Part shown: piece after piece, positions 7,707 through 15,472 of the stretch
Layout of the letters: each line of letters opens with the position of its first letter
How positions within the stretch are numbered: position 1 is the first letter of the stretch
Source of the DNA: Flagellimonas yonaguniensis
GTDB taxonomy: Bacteria > Bacteroidota > Bacteroidia > Flavobacteriales > Flavobacteriaceae
Length of the DNA: 64,000 bases
Reading direction: 5' to 3'
Assembly (NCBI RefSeq): GCF_029193885.1
Contig: NZ_JARFVB010000001.1
Span: forward strand, 806,001 to 870,000
Notes under the pieces: model-generated
Told to the model about the DNA's origin: nothing
Database searches by the model: none
The model's input: only the letters and a program-made list of their open reading frames with translations
Made by a program: the position numbers and the translations under genes

Positions 7707-7911
7707 GGCGCTTTTCTATTTTTCGCTTTTTAGCGGTAATGTTCTTCATGGTTTCCATTAATTTGGAATCCTTGGTTTTTTTATAAATCTCATTAATGGA
7801 AAGTATCAAGCTTTTAGCTTCCCTTGAGGCCTTAACCCTATCGCTGGTCGACATGTGGCTCATTGGCCTTTTTTCGAACTCTTCCGCCTTCTCTAGTAAC
7901 TCCTGGGTCAT
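7684..7911 (-). CDS. small conserved-looking cytoplasmic protein, 75 aa
   Basis: ATG-started frame of 75 codons. The product is hydrophilic, very rich in Lys, Glu and Ser, and predicted as two long helices (MTQELLEKAEEFEKR; then a stretch with KASREAKSLILSINEIYKK; then a Lys/Arg-rich tail KKRKIEKRLKG). There is no signal peptide or membrane segment. A small alpha-helical protein of this kind next to other short genes may be a regulator or nucleic-acid-associated protein, but no motif allows a functional call. The A/T-rich leader (about 7912-7960) holds TATATTTA, close to a -7 box. Coding status is likely from codon pattern; function unknown. Confidence 0.6.
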   Translation of the reverse strand: MTQELLEKAEEFEKRPMSHMSTSDRVKASREAKSLILSINEIYKKTKDSKLMETMKNITAKKRKIEKRLKGTPLV

Positions 7912-8159
7912 TTTTTATTTTTAAAATTATTCGTAATCGGCTAAATATAAGAGTTAGTTTGATATTTTCTGCCTATGAAACCATTTGATTTTCATATTTA
8001 TGAAAACATTAAGAAGTCGATTGCTTGAAGTGCTAGAAAAATCTAAATAAAAATCAATATTGGGGTTAATCAGTTGATAATGCGCTATTACCATTTGCTT
8101 CAGGAAGCATGGTCATAGCGTTGAAAAAGCATTCACAATGTTAAATTAATGTATCTTTA

Positions 8160-8191
8160 TTGTAAAATAATTATTATTTGAACTATTTTTG
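8160..8191 (+). promoter_or_regulatory. Bacteroidota promoter upstream of the 98-residue gene
   Basis: TTG (8160-8162), 21-base spacer, TATTTTTG (8184-8191), an exact TAnnTTTG. Transcription would start near 8198, directly ahead of the TTG start at 8206, implying an almost leaderless message or initiation further in. Confidence 0.6.
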
Positions 8192-8205
8192 AGGAAAATT
8201 AGCAC

Positions 8206-8502
8206 TTGGAAATCATCTGGAAAAATATAGAGGGAAAGAGCACCTTGAACCACGAACGCAGCATCAATTTGGAATATGCCGTGCGACTTCAGGTGGTAAA
8301 GATACTGATAAATGAGGCAGAACACCTCATGGATTACCTTTCTTTGGTGGTTATGGAAATAAATCCTTCAAACGGGCATGTATCCGTTCATCAAGAAACC
8401 CCAGAGCCTCTTTTTTCCAAAATCTCCAATAACTTGGAACAGCCAAAGACCAAGGAAAACGCCAAGATATCCTCCCCTTTGTTGGCCGCGGTGAACGTTT
8501 AA
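8206..8502 (+). CDS. hypothetical protein, 98 aa, TTG start
   Basis: Unrecognised protein. From the TTG it begins with MEIIWKNIEGKSTLNHERSI and has a helical middle (VRLQVVKILINEAEHLMDYL) followed by a polar, Pro/Ser-rich tail. No signal peptide or membrane segment is seen. The exact -33/-7 promoter just upstream and protein-like composition make it likely to be real. The start is uncertain: TTG 8206 is only about eight bases after the predicted transcription start, a GTG lies at 8281, and the first ATG at 8329 would leave 57 residues. It precedes the GH3 gene by 81 bases in the same direction, so the two could be co-transcribed. Confidence 0.5.
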   Translation: MEIIWKNIEGKSTLNHERSINLEYAVRLQVVKILINEAEHLMDYLSLVVMEINPSNGHVSVHQETPEPLFSKISNNLEQPKTKENAKISSPLLAAVNV

Positions 8503-8583
8503 GATCATTTAAGTCAATCTAAAAATGGATTGAGTGAATCCCGACTGTTGGATAGGGGTAATTTTACACAAAAGTTACTCAAT

Positions 8584-10107
8584 ATGGCAATAATCGGAAA
8601 TATCATTAAAGGCGTTATTGAGGCCAGAGAAGTCTTGAGCAAAGAAACGAGTCCCGTGGAAGAACAGCAGAAGGTCTTGGAAGAACTGTTGGAAAAGGCC
8701 AAGGACACCCAGTTTGGGAAACACTATGATTTTGCGTCCATCCTGATGTCCGATAATGTTCCAAAAGCATTTTCCGAAACCATACCCTATCACGATTACA
8801 AAAAAACAACGGAAGAATGGTGGAGTAAAACCATAGAGGGCGAACCCGATGTCGCTTGGCCCGGAAGTCCTGATTTTTTTGCACTTTCATCGGGTACTAC
8901 GGGTAAAAAATCCAAAAGGATCCCCGTAACGAAGGATATGTTGGATTCGATAACCCGTGCAGGAAGACACCAAGTATATGCCATGAGCAATTTTGATATG
9001 CCCGCGGATTTTTTTGAAAAGGAAATCATGATGTTGGGAAGTTCCACCAATTTGCAGGAACGCGATGGAAAAAAAGAGGGAGAAATCAGTGGGATAAGTG
9101 CCAGCAATATTCCTTTTTGGTTTAAAAAGTATTACAAGCCGGGTGATCAAATCGCTAAAATCGATGATTGGGATGAGCGGGTACTATCCATAGCAAAGAA
9201 TGCCAAAAGCTGGGATATTGGCGCCTTGAGCGGTATCCCTTCTTGGATGGAACTCATGCTGAAAAAGGTTATCGACTATCATAATGTGGACAACATTCAC
9301 AAGATATGGCCCAATTTGCAAGTGTACACTTCAGGTGGGGTGGCATTTGACCCATACGAGAAGAGTTTCAATGCCTTATTGGACCATCCCATTCAAATTA
9401 TTGATACCTATTTGGCGTCCGAAGGTTTTTTTGCCTGTCAAAATAGACCAGGGACCACTGCTATGAAACTGATTACGGACAATGGTATTTACTTTGAGTT
9501 TGTACCGTTTGAACCACAATATGTCAACCAAGATGGGTCGTTGACGGATGATGCACCTTCCATAACTTTAAATGAGGTAGAGGAAGATGTGGATTACGTT
9601 CTGATTATTTCAACGGTATCCGGAGCTTGGCGATATATTATTGGTGACACCATTGCCTTTACCGATGTGGACCGGGCTGAAATTAAGATCACAGGGAGGA
9701 CCAAGTTTTTCTTGAACACGGTTGGTTCCCAACTTTCGGTAAACAAGTTGAACGATGCCGTGAAGCATTTGGAAGAAGAGCTGAATATAAAGGTGCCTGA
9801 ATATACCCTTTGCGCCAAGCGTTTTGATGATGGGTTCTATCACACGTGGTATTTGGGTTCCGATAGCCAATTGGATGAAGAAAAAACGGGAAATGTCCTG
9901 GACAGTTATTTAAAAGAAGCCAATAAAAACTACAAAGTGGCCCGAAGCAAAGCTTTGGAAGGAGTAAAAGTAAACTTTGTGCCCCAGCAAATGTTCGCGG
10001 ATTGGAACGGGGCCAACAAGAAGAAAGGCGGTCAGGTCAAAATGGAGCGTGTTATGGGCGAAGAACGCTTTGAGGAATGGGAAGAATTTGTTTCCCAGCA
10101 CTCATAA
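8584..10107 (+). CDS. GH3 family acyl-adenylate / acyl-amido synthetase
   Basis: 507 residues of the GH3 branch of the ANL adenylating superfamily. The ATP-binding P-loop is ALSSGTTGKKSKRIP (about residues 99-113), and later ANL-like features include the VYTSGG strand and the YEFVP/IITT-like core. In plants GH3 proteins join amino acids to auxin or jasmonate; bacterial members are common in Bacteroidota but their substrates are not established. The start ATG gives MAIIGNIIKG, the usual N-terminus of the bacterial group; an in-frame TTG 54 bases upstream was rejected. The last six bases overlap the convergent metalloprotease gene. Fatty acid or aminoacyl conjugation is possible; nothing nearby settles the substrate. 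Confidence 0.88.
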   Translation: MAIIGNIIKGVIEAREVLSKETSPVEEQQKVLEELLEKAKDTQFGKHYDFASILMSDNVPKAFSETIPYHDYKKTTEEWWSKTIEGEPDVAWPGSPDFFALSSGTTGKKSKRIPVTKDMLDSITRAGRHQVYAMSNFDMPADFFEKEIMMLGSSTNLQERDGKKEGEISGISASNIPFWFKKYYKPGDQIAKIDDWDERVLSIAKNAKSWDIGALSGIPSWMELMLKKVIDYHNVDNIHKIWPNLQVYTSGGVAFDPYEKSFNALLDHPIQIIDTYLASEGFFACQNRPGTTAMKLITDNGIYFEFVPFEPQYVNQDGSLTDDAPSITLNEVEEDVDYVLIISTVSGAWRYIIGDTIAFTDVDRAEIKITGRTKFFLNTVGSQLSVNKLNDAVKHLEEELNIKVPEYTLCAKRFDDGFYHTWYLGSDSQLDEEKTGNVLDSYLKEANKNYKVARSKALEGVKVNFVPQQMFADWNGANKKKGGQVKMERVMGEERFEEWEEFVSQHS

Positions 10108-10737
10108 AAGGCCATTGTCATTTAGGGAATCCTGTTCTTTTACCATTTCCATGATTTCATCTGGAGATAGGTAATATTGCTTGATTCGGGCTTTATACGT
10201 ATCATCGATTTCCGAATGGTTGAGTATAAACCGTTTGGTCTTCAAAATGTGGTTGGACATACCGCGAGATACTGCAAAGGAGTCGGCTGCACGTTCGGCT
10301 TTTTTCACGAATTCCTTCAATAAAACATATCGAATACCAAATCCTATGAGGTTAAGGTTGCCGCGTTGTTGGTAGTCCATCACATGGCCGAGTTCGTGCC
10401 CGATCCATCCGATCAACACATCTCGGGGCACATCCGCTGTTTTAAATTCCGCTCCGGATATTTTGAACTTTTCACTGATCAGAATCACGTAGCTACGCTT
10501 GTTCTTGGGCTTTATAAGTCCGCTCCAGGTGGGCTGTGCCTGCATTACCGATTTTTTGATGTTCTTTTTGAACTTAAATTCAATAGGGATTCCTTCGAGT
10601 TCTGGAAAATGCCCCAAGGCAATTCCCACTTCTTCTTTTATGCTTTTTGGTATCGTGGTTTTGGGCTCTTTCAAAATAAGGACAGCTAAAAATACAGTTA
10701 TGATGGTTGGAATAAGTAGTTTTAGTTTTCTTTTCAA
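10102..10737 (-). CDS. membrane-anchored HExxH metallopeptidase-like protein
   Basis: About 211 residues with an N-terminal membrane anchor (LKLLIPTIITVFLAVLIL). The zinc site is IGHELGHVMDY, an HExxH motif, followed about 25 residues later by KAERAADSFAVSRG, whose ERAAD matches the third-ligand helix of gluzincin peptidases of the M48/M56 kind. The domain is small and would lie in the periplasm. The longest frame starts at an ATG at 10767, but that codon sits in the middle of the terminator of the upstream gene, so I prefer the TTG at 10737, ten codons later, which opens the positively charged pre-anchor stretch KRKLK. Substrate unknown. Stop overlaps the GH3 stop by six bases. Confidence 0.7.
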   Translation of the reverse strand: MKRKLKLLIPTIITVFLAVLILKEPKTTIPKSIKEEVGIALGHFPELEGIPIEFKFKKNIKKSVMQAQPTWSGLIKPKNKRSYVILISEKFKISGAEFKTADVPRDVLIGWIGHELGHVMDYQQRGNLNLIGFGIRYVLLKEFVKKAERAADSFAVSRGMSNHILKTKRFILNHSEIDDTYKARIKQYYLSPDEIMEMVKEQDSLNDNGLL

Positions 10738-10752
10738 AATTAAGGGGTTGAA

Positions 10753-10780
10753 AAAAGGGCAAATCATGATTTGCCCTTTT
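10753..10780 (-). terminator. terminator after the beta-barrel gene
   Basis: Perfect 28-base palindrome: AAAAGGGCAAATCA and its reverse complement. T-rich tails on both strands make it bidirectional in principle. It ends the transcript of the minus-strand beta-barrel gene 20 bases after its stop. Confidence 0.75.
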
Positions 10781-10799
10781 ATATGTGATCATACTTTGT

Positions 10800-11264
10800 T
10801 TAGAACTGGTACCGTAGTCCAAGGGCGATGTCCAAGTCCAAGTCGTCCGAATAATTGTCGTTGAAACCAATTTCGGGTCTCATGTCCAGCGAAATCAACA
10901 AAGGGAAATCAAAGTCGTATTCGATACCAATATCACCTGCTATAAGTGCAAAGGCTCCATCATTGTCCCCGGCATCAAAAGATCCTACTCCGCCACCGGC
11001 ACCTACATACCAATTAAATCCTCCGTCAATCGGCATTACCCATTGGTACAAGCCTACCAGCTTAAAGGCCTCTACATTATCGGAATCTCTCCAGCCAAGG
11101 TCAAATTCCAGTCTATTGTTTTCTTGCAGATAACGCTGATAGGAGATTTCCCCTCCAAATCCGTCGTTATCGCCCACTCTTATACCCAATGCGTTTTTTG
11201 ATATGCTCTGGGCACTCATGGTTGTTGCTCCGATTAAAAATAGAATCAAAATTAAATTTTTCAT
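10800..11264 (-). CDS. small outer-membrane beta-barrel protein
   Basis: 154 residues. A cleavable signal peptide is plain (MKNLILILFLIGATTMSAQ, about residues 1-19). The rest alternates polar and aromatic/hydrophobic residues in strands with acidic turns (GDNDGFGGEIS, AGDNDGAFALI, DNYSDDLDLD) and ends in LGLRYQF, a terminal Phe typical of barrel insertion signals. This is the compact 8-strand type of outer-membrane barrel (OmpW/OmpX-like size). A TTG-started extension of 27 codons was rejected because the ATG begins the signal peptide exactly. Monocistronic, ended by the palindromic terminator. Function is unknown. Confidence 0.8.
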   Translation of the reverse strand: MKNLILILFLIGATTMSAQSISKNALGIRVGDNDGFGGEISYQRYLQENNRLEFDLGWRDSDNVEAFKLVGLYQWVMPIDGGFNWYVGAGGGVGSFDAGDNDGAFALIAGDIGIEYDFDFPLLISLDMRPEIGFNDNYSDDLDLDIALGLRYQF

Positions 11265-11358
11265 GATAGTTATATTTTGATATAAAGGTAGTTTTGAAGA
11301 GGGATTGACTTGCCTCGATACAATTAATGATTGATGCAAATACAAGACATGTTTGCGC

Positions 11359-12861
11359 TTAGAGCAGCGGCTTTAAAAACTTGAACAGCCCTTCCAAAAA
11401 GCGTAACCAAATCGTTCGGTTTTGATAGCGTTCCAAAGTCATGGGGTCCGATTTTTCGCAGATTTTATCGAACTCTTGTGTCATTTCCGTATTGATGGCT
11501 TTGTTGTACACTAAAACATTCGTCTCGTAGTTGAGCTCAAAACTCCGAATGTCAAAATTGCCAGAGCCAATGGAGACCAGATCATCATCAACGATCATGA
11601 TCTTGCTATGGGCAAAATCGTCGCGCAGGTAAATATTGATTCCTACCTGCAACAATTCCTCAAAATGCGAAAACATGGCGAACTTGGCCGCTTTGGAATC
11701 GGATTTTTTAGGTACCAGAAGACTTATTTCCACGCCTTCGAGCGCTGTGATTTTCAAACTTTGCAAAAAAGCTTCGCCTGGCACAAAATAAGGGTTTGCA
11801 ATACGAATGCTTCGTTTGGCCTGGTTCATCATGCCAATATATTGCTGCATTATGGTGGGGTGCTTGGAATCGGGCCCTCCTGCCACCACTTGTGCATCAA
11901 CGTCTCCCGCTGGTGCTTGCTCTATAAGGTAGTCGGATAAGCGAAAATCCTCCTTGTTGCTCGCAAAAAAGTAATCTTTCAAGAATACCAAGTGCAGGTC
12001 GTTTACGATGGGTCCTTCCAATTTTAAATGGACATCTTTCCATTTGCCAAGGCCGTTTTTATGCTTTATGTACTTATCGGAAATATTCACTCCGCCCGTA
12101 AAGGCCATGTTGTTGTCGATGATGACGATCTTGCGGTGGTTCCTAAAGTTGAGGGAGAACAAAAGGTTTTTGAGCCGGATGGGCATTATAGGATATATTT
12201 TTACCCCAATATCCTGAAATTGTTTTCGGGGCTGTCCGCGCAATTTGTAGCTCCCCAAGGAGTCATAGAGGATTCGGATTTCCACCCCTTCTTTAATTTT
12301 ACGCTCAAAAAGTTCGAGCATTTTGTCCAAGAGGTCGCCCCTTTCCAAAATATAGTACTGCACATGGATGAACTTTTGGGCTTCCTCCATGGCTTTAAAA
12401 AGTACGTTGAAGGTCTCGCCACCATCTTGGAGCGCGGTTACGTTATTGCCTGATTTTGCCGTGGTATTGGAATTGGCTTTAATTAATCGGTTCAGCCTTT
12501 CTTTTCGGATATCGTCATCAAAATGGGCCCAAAATTTCTCTTGGGCGGAAATTTTTGGGTATGTGTATTGGTTTCTTTTTTCAAACTCTTTGGAGTTGAA
12601 GAATTTGAACTTTCTGCGGTTCATTCCAAAAAGATAGTAGAGTACAACTCCCAAGATCGGTAGGGTAATAATGGCCAAGGCCCAACTGATGGAACGCGAT
12701 GGTCTTCTTCCGTGGTAGATAATGGCTCCGATGGCCCAAACGGAGGTCAGAATGTATAGTAAGGTAAAGAAGGTCTTCAAAAACTGGTGGTGTTTATATC
12801 TTCTAAGGTAAGAACGAATATTGGTATGCCAACCCTTTAGGGTTGGATTTGCGGGGGGCAA
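11359..12861 (-). CDS. cls: cardiolipin synthase (phospholipase D family)
   Basis: Condenses two phosphatidylglycerols to cardiolipin at the inner membrane. Order of features: N-terminal PLDc_N with two membrane helices (about 30-48 and 58-76, with the RRPSRSISWALAI stretch between), then two HKD sites, FRNHRKIVIIDNN...TGGVNISD and FAHSKIMIVDDD...GSGNFDIRS, then the C-terminal tail. Both catalytic His-Lys pairs are intact. Length about 500 matches the family. The start is uncertain: the frame opens with a TTG directly after the T-tract of a terminator, the first ATG comes only at about codon 79 inside the domain, and a TTG at about codon 28 (LKTFFTLLYIL) would start just before the first helix. 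Confidence 0.9.
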   Translation of the reverse strand: MPPANPTLKGWHTNIRSYLRRYKHHQFLKTFFTLLYILTSVWAIGAIIYHGRRPSRSISWALAIITLPILGVVLYYLFGMNRRKFKFFNSKEFEKRNQYTYPKISAQEKFWAHFDDDIRKERLNRLIKANSNTTAKSGNNVTALQDGGETFNVLFKAMEEAQKFIHVQYYILERGDLLDKMLELFERKIKEGVEIRILYDSLGSYKLRGQPRKQFQDIGVKIYPIMPIRLKNLLFSLNFRNHRKIVIIDNNMAFTGGVNISDKYIKHKNGLGKWKDVHLKLEGPIVNDLHLVFLKDYFFASNKEDFRLSDYLIEQAPAGDVDAQVVAGGPDSKHPTIMQQYIGMMNQAKRSIRIANPYFVPGEAFLQSLKITALEGVEISLLVPKKSDSKAAKFAMFSHFEELLQVGINIYLRDDFAHSKIMIVDDDLVSIGSGNFDIRSFELNYETNVLVYNKAINTEMTQEFDKICEKSDPMTLERYQNRTIWLRFLEGLFKFLKPLL

Positions 12862-12862
12862 T

Positions 12863-12893
12863 AAAAAACTCTGGCAATTTGCCAGAGTTTTTC
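12863..12893 (-). terminator. terminator after the acidic lipoprotein gene
   Basis: Stem ACTCTGGC / GCCAGAGT around a 5-base loop, with A-run before and T-run after on both strands. On the minus strand it ends the lipoprotein transcript and abuts the cls frame. Confidence 0.7.
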
Positions 12894-12913
12894 AGTATTT
12901 GCCAATGGTTGTT

Positions 12914-13156
12914 TTATTGAGGATTGTCGTCTGTGGCATCCTCTACTTCGTCTTCAACTTCTTCGGCCGCATCTTCTACGCCATCTCCAACATCTTCTGC
13001 TGTTTCTTCAATGCCTTCTCCGACATCCTCCGCAGCTTCTTCAACTTCTTCAATGGCTTCTTCGGCCTTATCTTCTTTAGTTTCTCTGCAACTGGTCATA
13101 CTCAAGGTAAGTGCCATTGCTATGAACATTGTAAATAAACTTATTGACTTTCTCAT
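12914..13156 (-). CDS. small acidic low-complexity lipoprotein
   Basis: 80 residues. Lipoprotein signal peptide with lipobox LSMTSC (Cys23). The mature part is almost only Glu, Asp, Ala, Val, Gly and Thr in imperfect 7-11-residue units (AIEEVEEAAEDVGEGIEE, TAEDVGDGVEDAAEEVEDEV), giving a highly negative, amphipathic-helix-like chain without aromatic residues. Its upstream neighbour on the same strand is the DUF1328 membrane peptide, a pairing that suggests a stress- or envelope-related unit. No enzymatic motif. The repeat-like DNA also creates a long serine-rich frame on the opposite strand, which is an artefact. Confidence 0.75.
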   Translation of the reverse strand: MRKSISLFTMFIAMALTLSMTSCRETKEDKAEEAIEEVEEAAEDVGEGIEETAEDVGDGVEDAAEEVEDEVEDATDDNPQ

Positions 13157-13206
13157 GGGTTCTCTATTTTTAGGTTAATGATTCTTTTAGATGGTGCGTA
13201 TGTGAT

Positions 13207-13368
13207 TTATAATTTTTTTCTTCCGGTTATCAGTGAAATGATAAACAATACAATGAATATGAAGAATAGGATTTTGGCTATACTCGCTGCTCCTGCGGCA
13301 ATTCCACCAAATCCGAATATACCGGCAACAATGGCCAAAATTATAAAGGTAACTGTCCAGCGTAACAT
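13207..13368 (-). CDS. DUF1328 small membrane protein (UPF0391, YtjA-like)
   Basis: 53 residues: MLRWTVTFIILAIVAG start, a Gly/Ala-rich link (FGFGGIAAGAASIAK), a second hydrophobic helix (ILFFIFIVLFIISL) and a basic end TGRKKL. This is the full DUF1328 signature with two transmembrane helices. Family members are widespread, usually stress-induced and of unknown molecular role. It lies 51 bases upstream of the acidic lipoprotein gene on the same strand. The plus-strand frame covering the same bases is a shadow. Because of its size it is easily missed. Confidence 0.85.
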   Translation of the reverse strand: MLRWTVTFIILAIVAGIFGFGGIAAGAASIAKILFFIFIVLFIISLITGRKKL

Positions 13369-13516
13369 ATATAGTAGTGTTTAAATTAATGCCTGATCAA
13401 CTATTAATCAGTACATTACAAATGTCGCTCACTTTCTTGGTGAAGCTTGCCGTTTTCCGTTTATATGTTAACTCAAAAGAAAATTCGGTGTATTCCATTG
13501 ATCAGTGCACCTTTCA

Positions 13517-14221
13517 TCAGTGGTCCGGAAATTGTGTATGGGCAAATAATGGCTCAACTTCGGTATTGGAGGTCAAGTTTTTCAAAAAGAATTCGTTGGA
13601 CATGCGTTTGGCCTCCAACTTTGTTTTTTTGGGGTTTTGGATGATTTCCTTTAAGTCATCCATATTGGAATTTTTGTTCAGCCATAGGGCAGCGTGTTCT
13701 TTGGGGACTATGACGGGGGCAAGATGACTGATGTTGTGATAGCTGGAGACAAAGGGCTCGGTTTTGCTTACTGTTATTGCAGTGCACAAGAAGCCATCGT
13801 TCAATATATTATAGGTGCCCGCCAAATAAAATGGTTTGTTGGATGCCTGATGAATGTAGTAACTACAGGTATTGCCATTTTCCAGTAGATGGGTGTAAAA
13901 ACCCGTTACGATAACCAAACAGCGCCTTTTTTTAAAGGATTCCTGCATCCAAGCTATGCTTTCCAGTTCTACCATCTGTACGTTCAAGGTGTTGGCATTG
14001 TCTTGAAAAATATGCCAGTCTTCCTTAAAGTCTTGGGGCATGAGCCCCCAGATGGCAAAGGTTATTTCGTTTTGGTTTTCCATGGTGACCACACCAAGGT
14101 TGGTCTCATGGAAACCGTTGATAATGGGGTTTGGTCTGAATAGGTTTGGATACCTGAAGGGAATGCCAAACTCCTTTTCTATCACATCTCTTTCCGCTTC
14201 ATTTGAAAGTTTGTAGATCAT
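13517..14221 (-). CDS. SRAP-domain (YedK/HMCES) homologue lacking the catalytic cysteine
   Basis: SRAP proteins form a covalent link to abasic sites in single-stranded DNA through Cys2, exposed after removal of Met1. This 234-residue protein keeps the fold landmarks IWGLMP (58-62), KKRRCLV (98-103) and GFY (107-109), and the LAPVIVP strand (167-173). But the N-terminus is MIYKLS, with Ile at the position of Cys2; the catalytic Glu of GFYEW is Thr110; the NARxET stretch is NANTLN; and HxRMP has become SHLAP. So most DNA-binding and catalytic positions are lost. The ATG at 14221 is the one that aligns with the family start; a TTG-led extension of 19 codons exists. Intact frame argues against a simple pseudogene. 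Confidence 0.75.
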   Translation of the reverse strand: MIYKLSNEAERDVIEKEFGIPFRYPNLFRPNPIINGFHETNLGVVTMENQNEITFAIWGLMPQDFKEDWHIFQDNANTLNVQMVELESIAWMQESFKKRRCLVIVTGFYTHLLENGNTCSYYIHQASNKPFYLAGTYNILNDGFLCTAITVSKTEPFVSSYHNISHLAPVIVPKEHAALWLNKNSNMDDLKEIIQNPKKTKLEAKRMSNEFFLKNLTSNTEVEPLFAHTQFPDH

Positions 14222-14343
14222 AAGCTCCGTGAATATTTCATACAAGTAACTTGAAAACATTAGAACAGGTTGACTCAAACCAATTTAATCGTGTTGCTTT
14301 TGATAAACTTTTTATAAAAGTGGGGCAAAGAAACCGTTCATTG

Positions 14344-14373
14344 TTGCCCAAAAAAGAACAAAGCCTATCTTTA
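14344..14373 (+). promoter_or_regulatory. Bacteroidota promoter of the AraC-type regulator
   Basis: TTG (14344-14346), 19-base spacer, TATCTTTA (14366-14373), one base off the -7 consensus. Leads to a leader of roughly 40 bases before the ATG at 14421. Confidence 0.55.
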
Positions 14374-14420
14374 TTGGATTGATAATTGATCGATTGAAAA
14401 AACGACACCATATTTTCTAA

Positions 14421-15458
14421 ATGATAAAAATCAAAGTTGAGGCCCAGGATACGGCTGAATCAGTAGAGCAGATCAAGAATGTGATCGGGGGCGAAATATC
14501 GGAAAGGTGGGGACAGCACACTTTGAGTGTTTCCAATGACAAGGCCAATGGGAATATCCGTTTCATTACGTTTGAGTGGGGAGTGAGCTTGTTGGAACTG
14601 GATATTACTTTTTTTGATGAGGTATTGATCGAGGTGGATACGTCAGACTTTAACCCTATTAGCTTTTATTACTGTTTGGAAGGCTATTGCGGCCATAAAT
14701 TCGGTTACCAGTCCGAGGAAGAGATTAAGATCATGGAGCAGTTCCAATCCGTGATCCTGACCAATAGGGATGGTGGTGTAATGCATCGCTATTTTCCCAA
14801 GGACATCAAAATCTCACAGAGCGTCATACAAGTGAGAAGAAAGCCTTTTTTGCGAAAAAGATTGAACCAGGGCGAGGAACTCAACAAGCAGTTGTACAGA
14901 GTGTTTTTGGATACCGACCACAAAAAGGTGTTTGCCTATTATGGGTCCTACAATCTTAAGATTGCCGAGGTAATGGGGGAAATAAAGAAAGTCAAGGCAA
15001 AGGGAATGGTTCGTATTATGATGATCGAGGGGTTTGTGTACCAAATCCTTTCCATGCACATGATACAGCACAATAAGGAGGTGCGGAACAAAAGGCCCCA
15101 GACCAGTTTGCTGAAACGGGAATTGAAAACGATCCGTAGCTATGCCAAAAAGATAGAGAAGAACATCGCCAAGGATTTTTCCTTGGAGGAGATTTCGGCA
15201 GAAACAGGGTTGACCCAAGCCAAGCTGCAAGAGGGGTTCAAATTGCTGTACAATAAAACGGTAACGGAATACATACGGCATGCCCGATTGGAACTGGCCC
15301 GCGATTACATTGCCACCACCGAAATGAACATATCCGAAGTGGTCTACTCCATTGGATTTACCAGTAGGAGCTATTTTTCCAAGATCTTTAAGGAGAAATA
15401 CGGCTTGAGCCCGAGTGAATTCAAAAACAGCAAGAAAAACGCCCAAGTGGTGGGCTAG
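14421..15458 (+). CDS. AraC family transcriptional regulator
   Basis: 345 residues. The last 100 form the AraC double helix-turn-helix: first HTH around FSLEEISAETGLTQAKLQEGF, linker YIRHARLELARDYI, second HTH with ISEVVYSIGFTSRSYFSKIF and the terminal KYGLSPSEF. The first about 220 residues have no recognised sensor domain; they start as an alpha/beta region (MIKIKVEAQDTAESVEQIK) and contain a Cys-bearing EGYCGHKFGY. Such AraC proteins with an orphan N-terminus are frequent in Bacteroidota and often react to small molecules. It is monocistronic, diverges from the SRAP gene across a 199-base region and converges on the next gene. Target genes are unknown. Confidence 0.9.
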   Translation: MIKIKVEAQDTAESVEQIKNVIGGEISERWGQHTLSVSNDKANGNIRFITFEWGVSLLELDITFFDEVLIEVDTSDFNPISFYYCLEGYCGHKFGYQSEEEIKIMEQFQSVILTNRDGGVMHRYFPKDIKISQSVIQVRRKPFLRKRLNQGEELNKQLYRVFLDTDHKKVFAYYGSYNLKIAEVMGEIKKVKAKGMVRIMMIEGFVYQILSMHMIQHNKEVRNKRPQTSLLKRELKTIRSYAKKIEKNIAKDFSLEEISAETGLTQAKLQEGFKLLYNKTVTEYIRHARLELARDYIATTEMNISEVVYSIGFTSRSYFSKIFKEKYGLSPSEFKNSKKNAQVVG

Positions 15459-15472
15459 GGATCACAAGCACC

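Noticed and set aside
7561..7761. 66-codon plus-strand frame with TTG start
   Set aside because: Overlaps deeply with the 75-residue minus gene and has unlikely composition; the 39-codon frame in another phase is the better candidate.
12924..13178. Serine-rich 84-codon frame on the plus strand
   Set aside because: It is the antisense shadow of the acidic lipoprotein; Glu/Ala codons read backwards give Ser repeats. No promoter or signal peptide.
13178..13384. 68-codon plus-strand frame
   Set aside because: Shadow of the DUF1328 gene, which has a clear family match on the minus strand.
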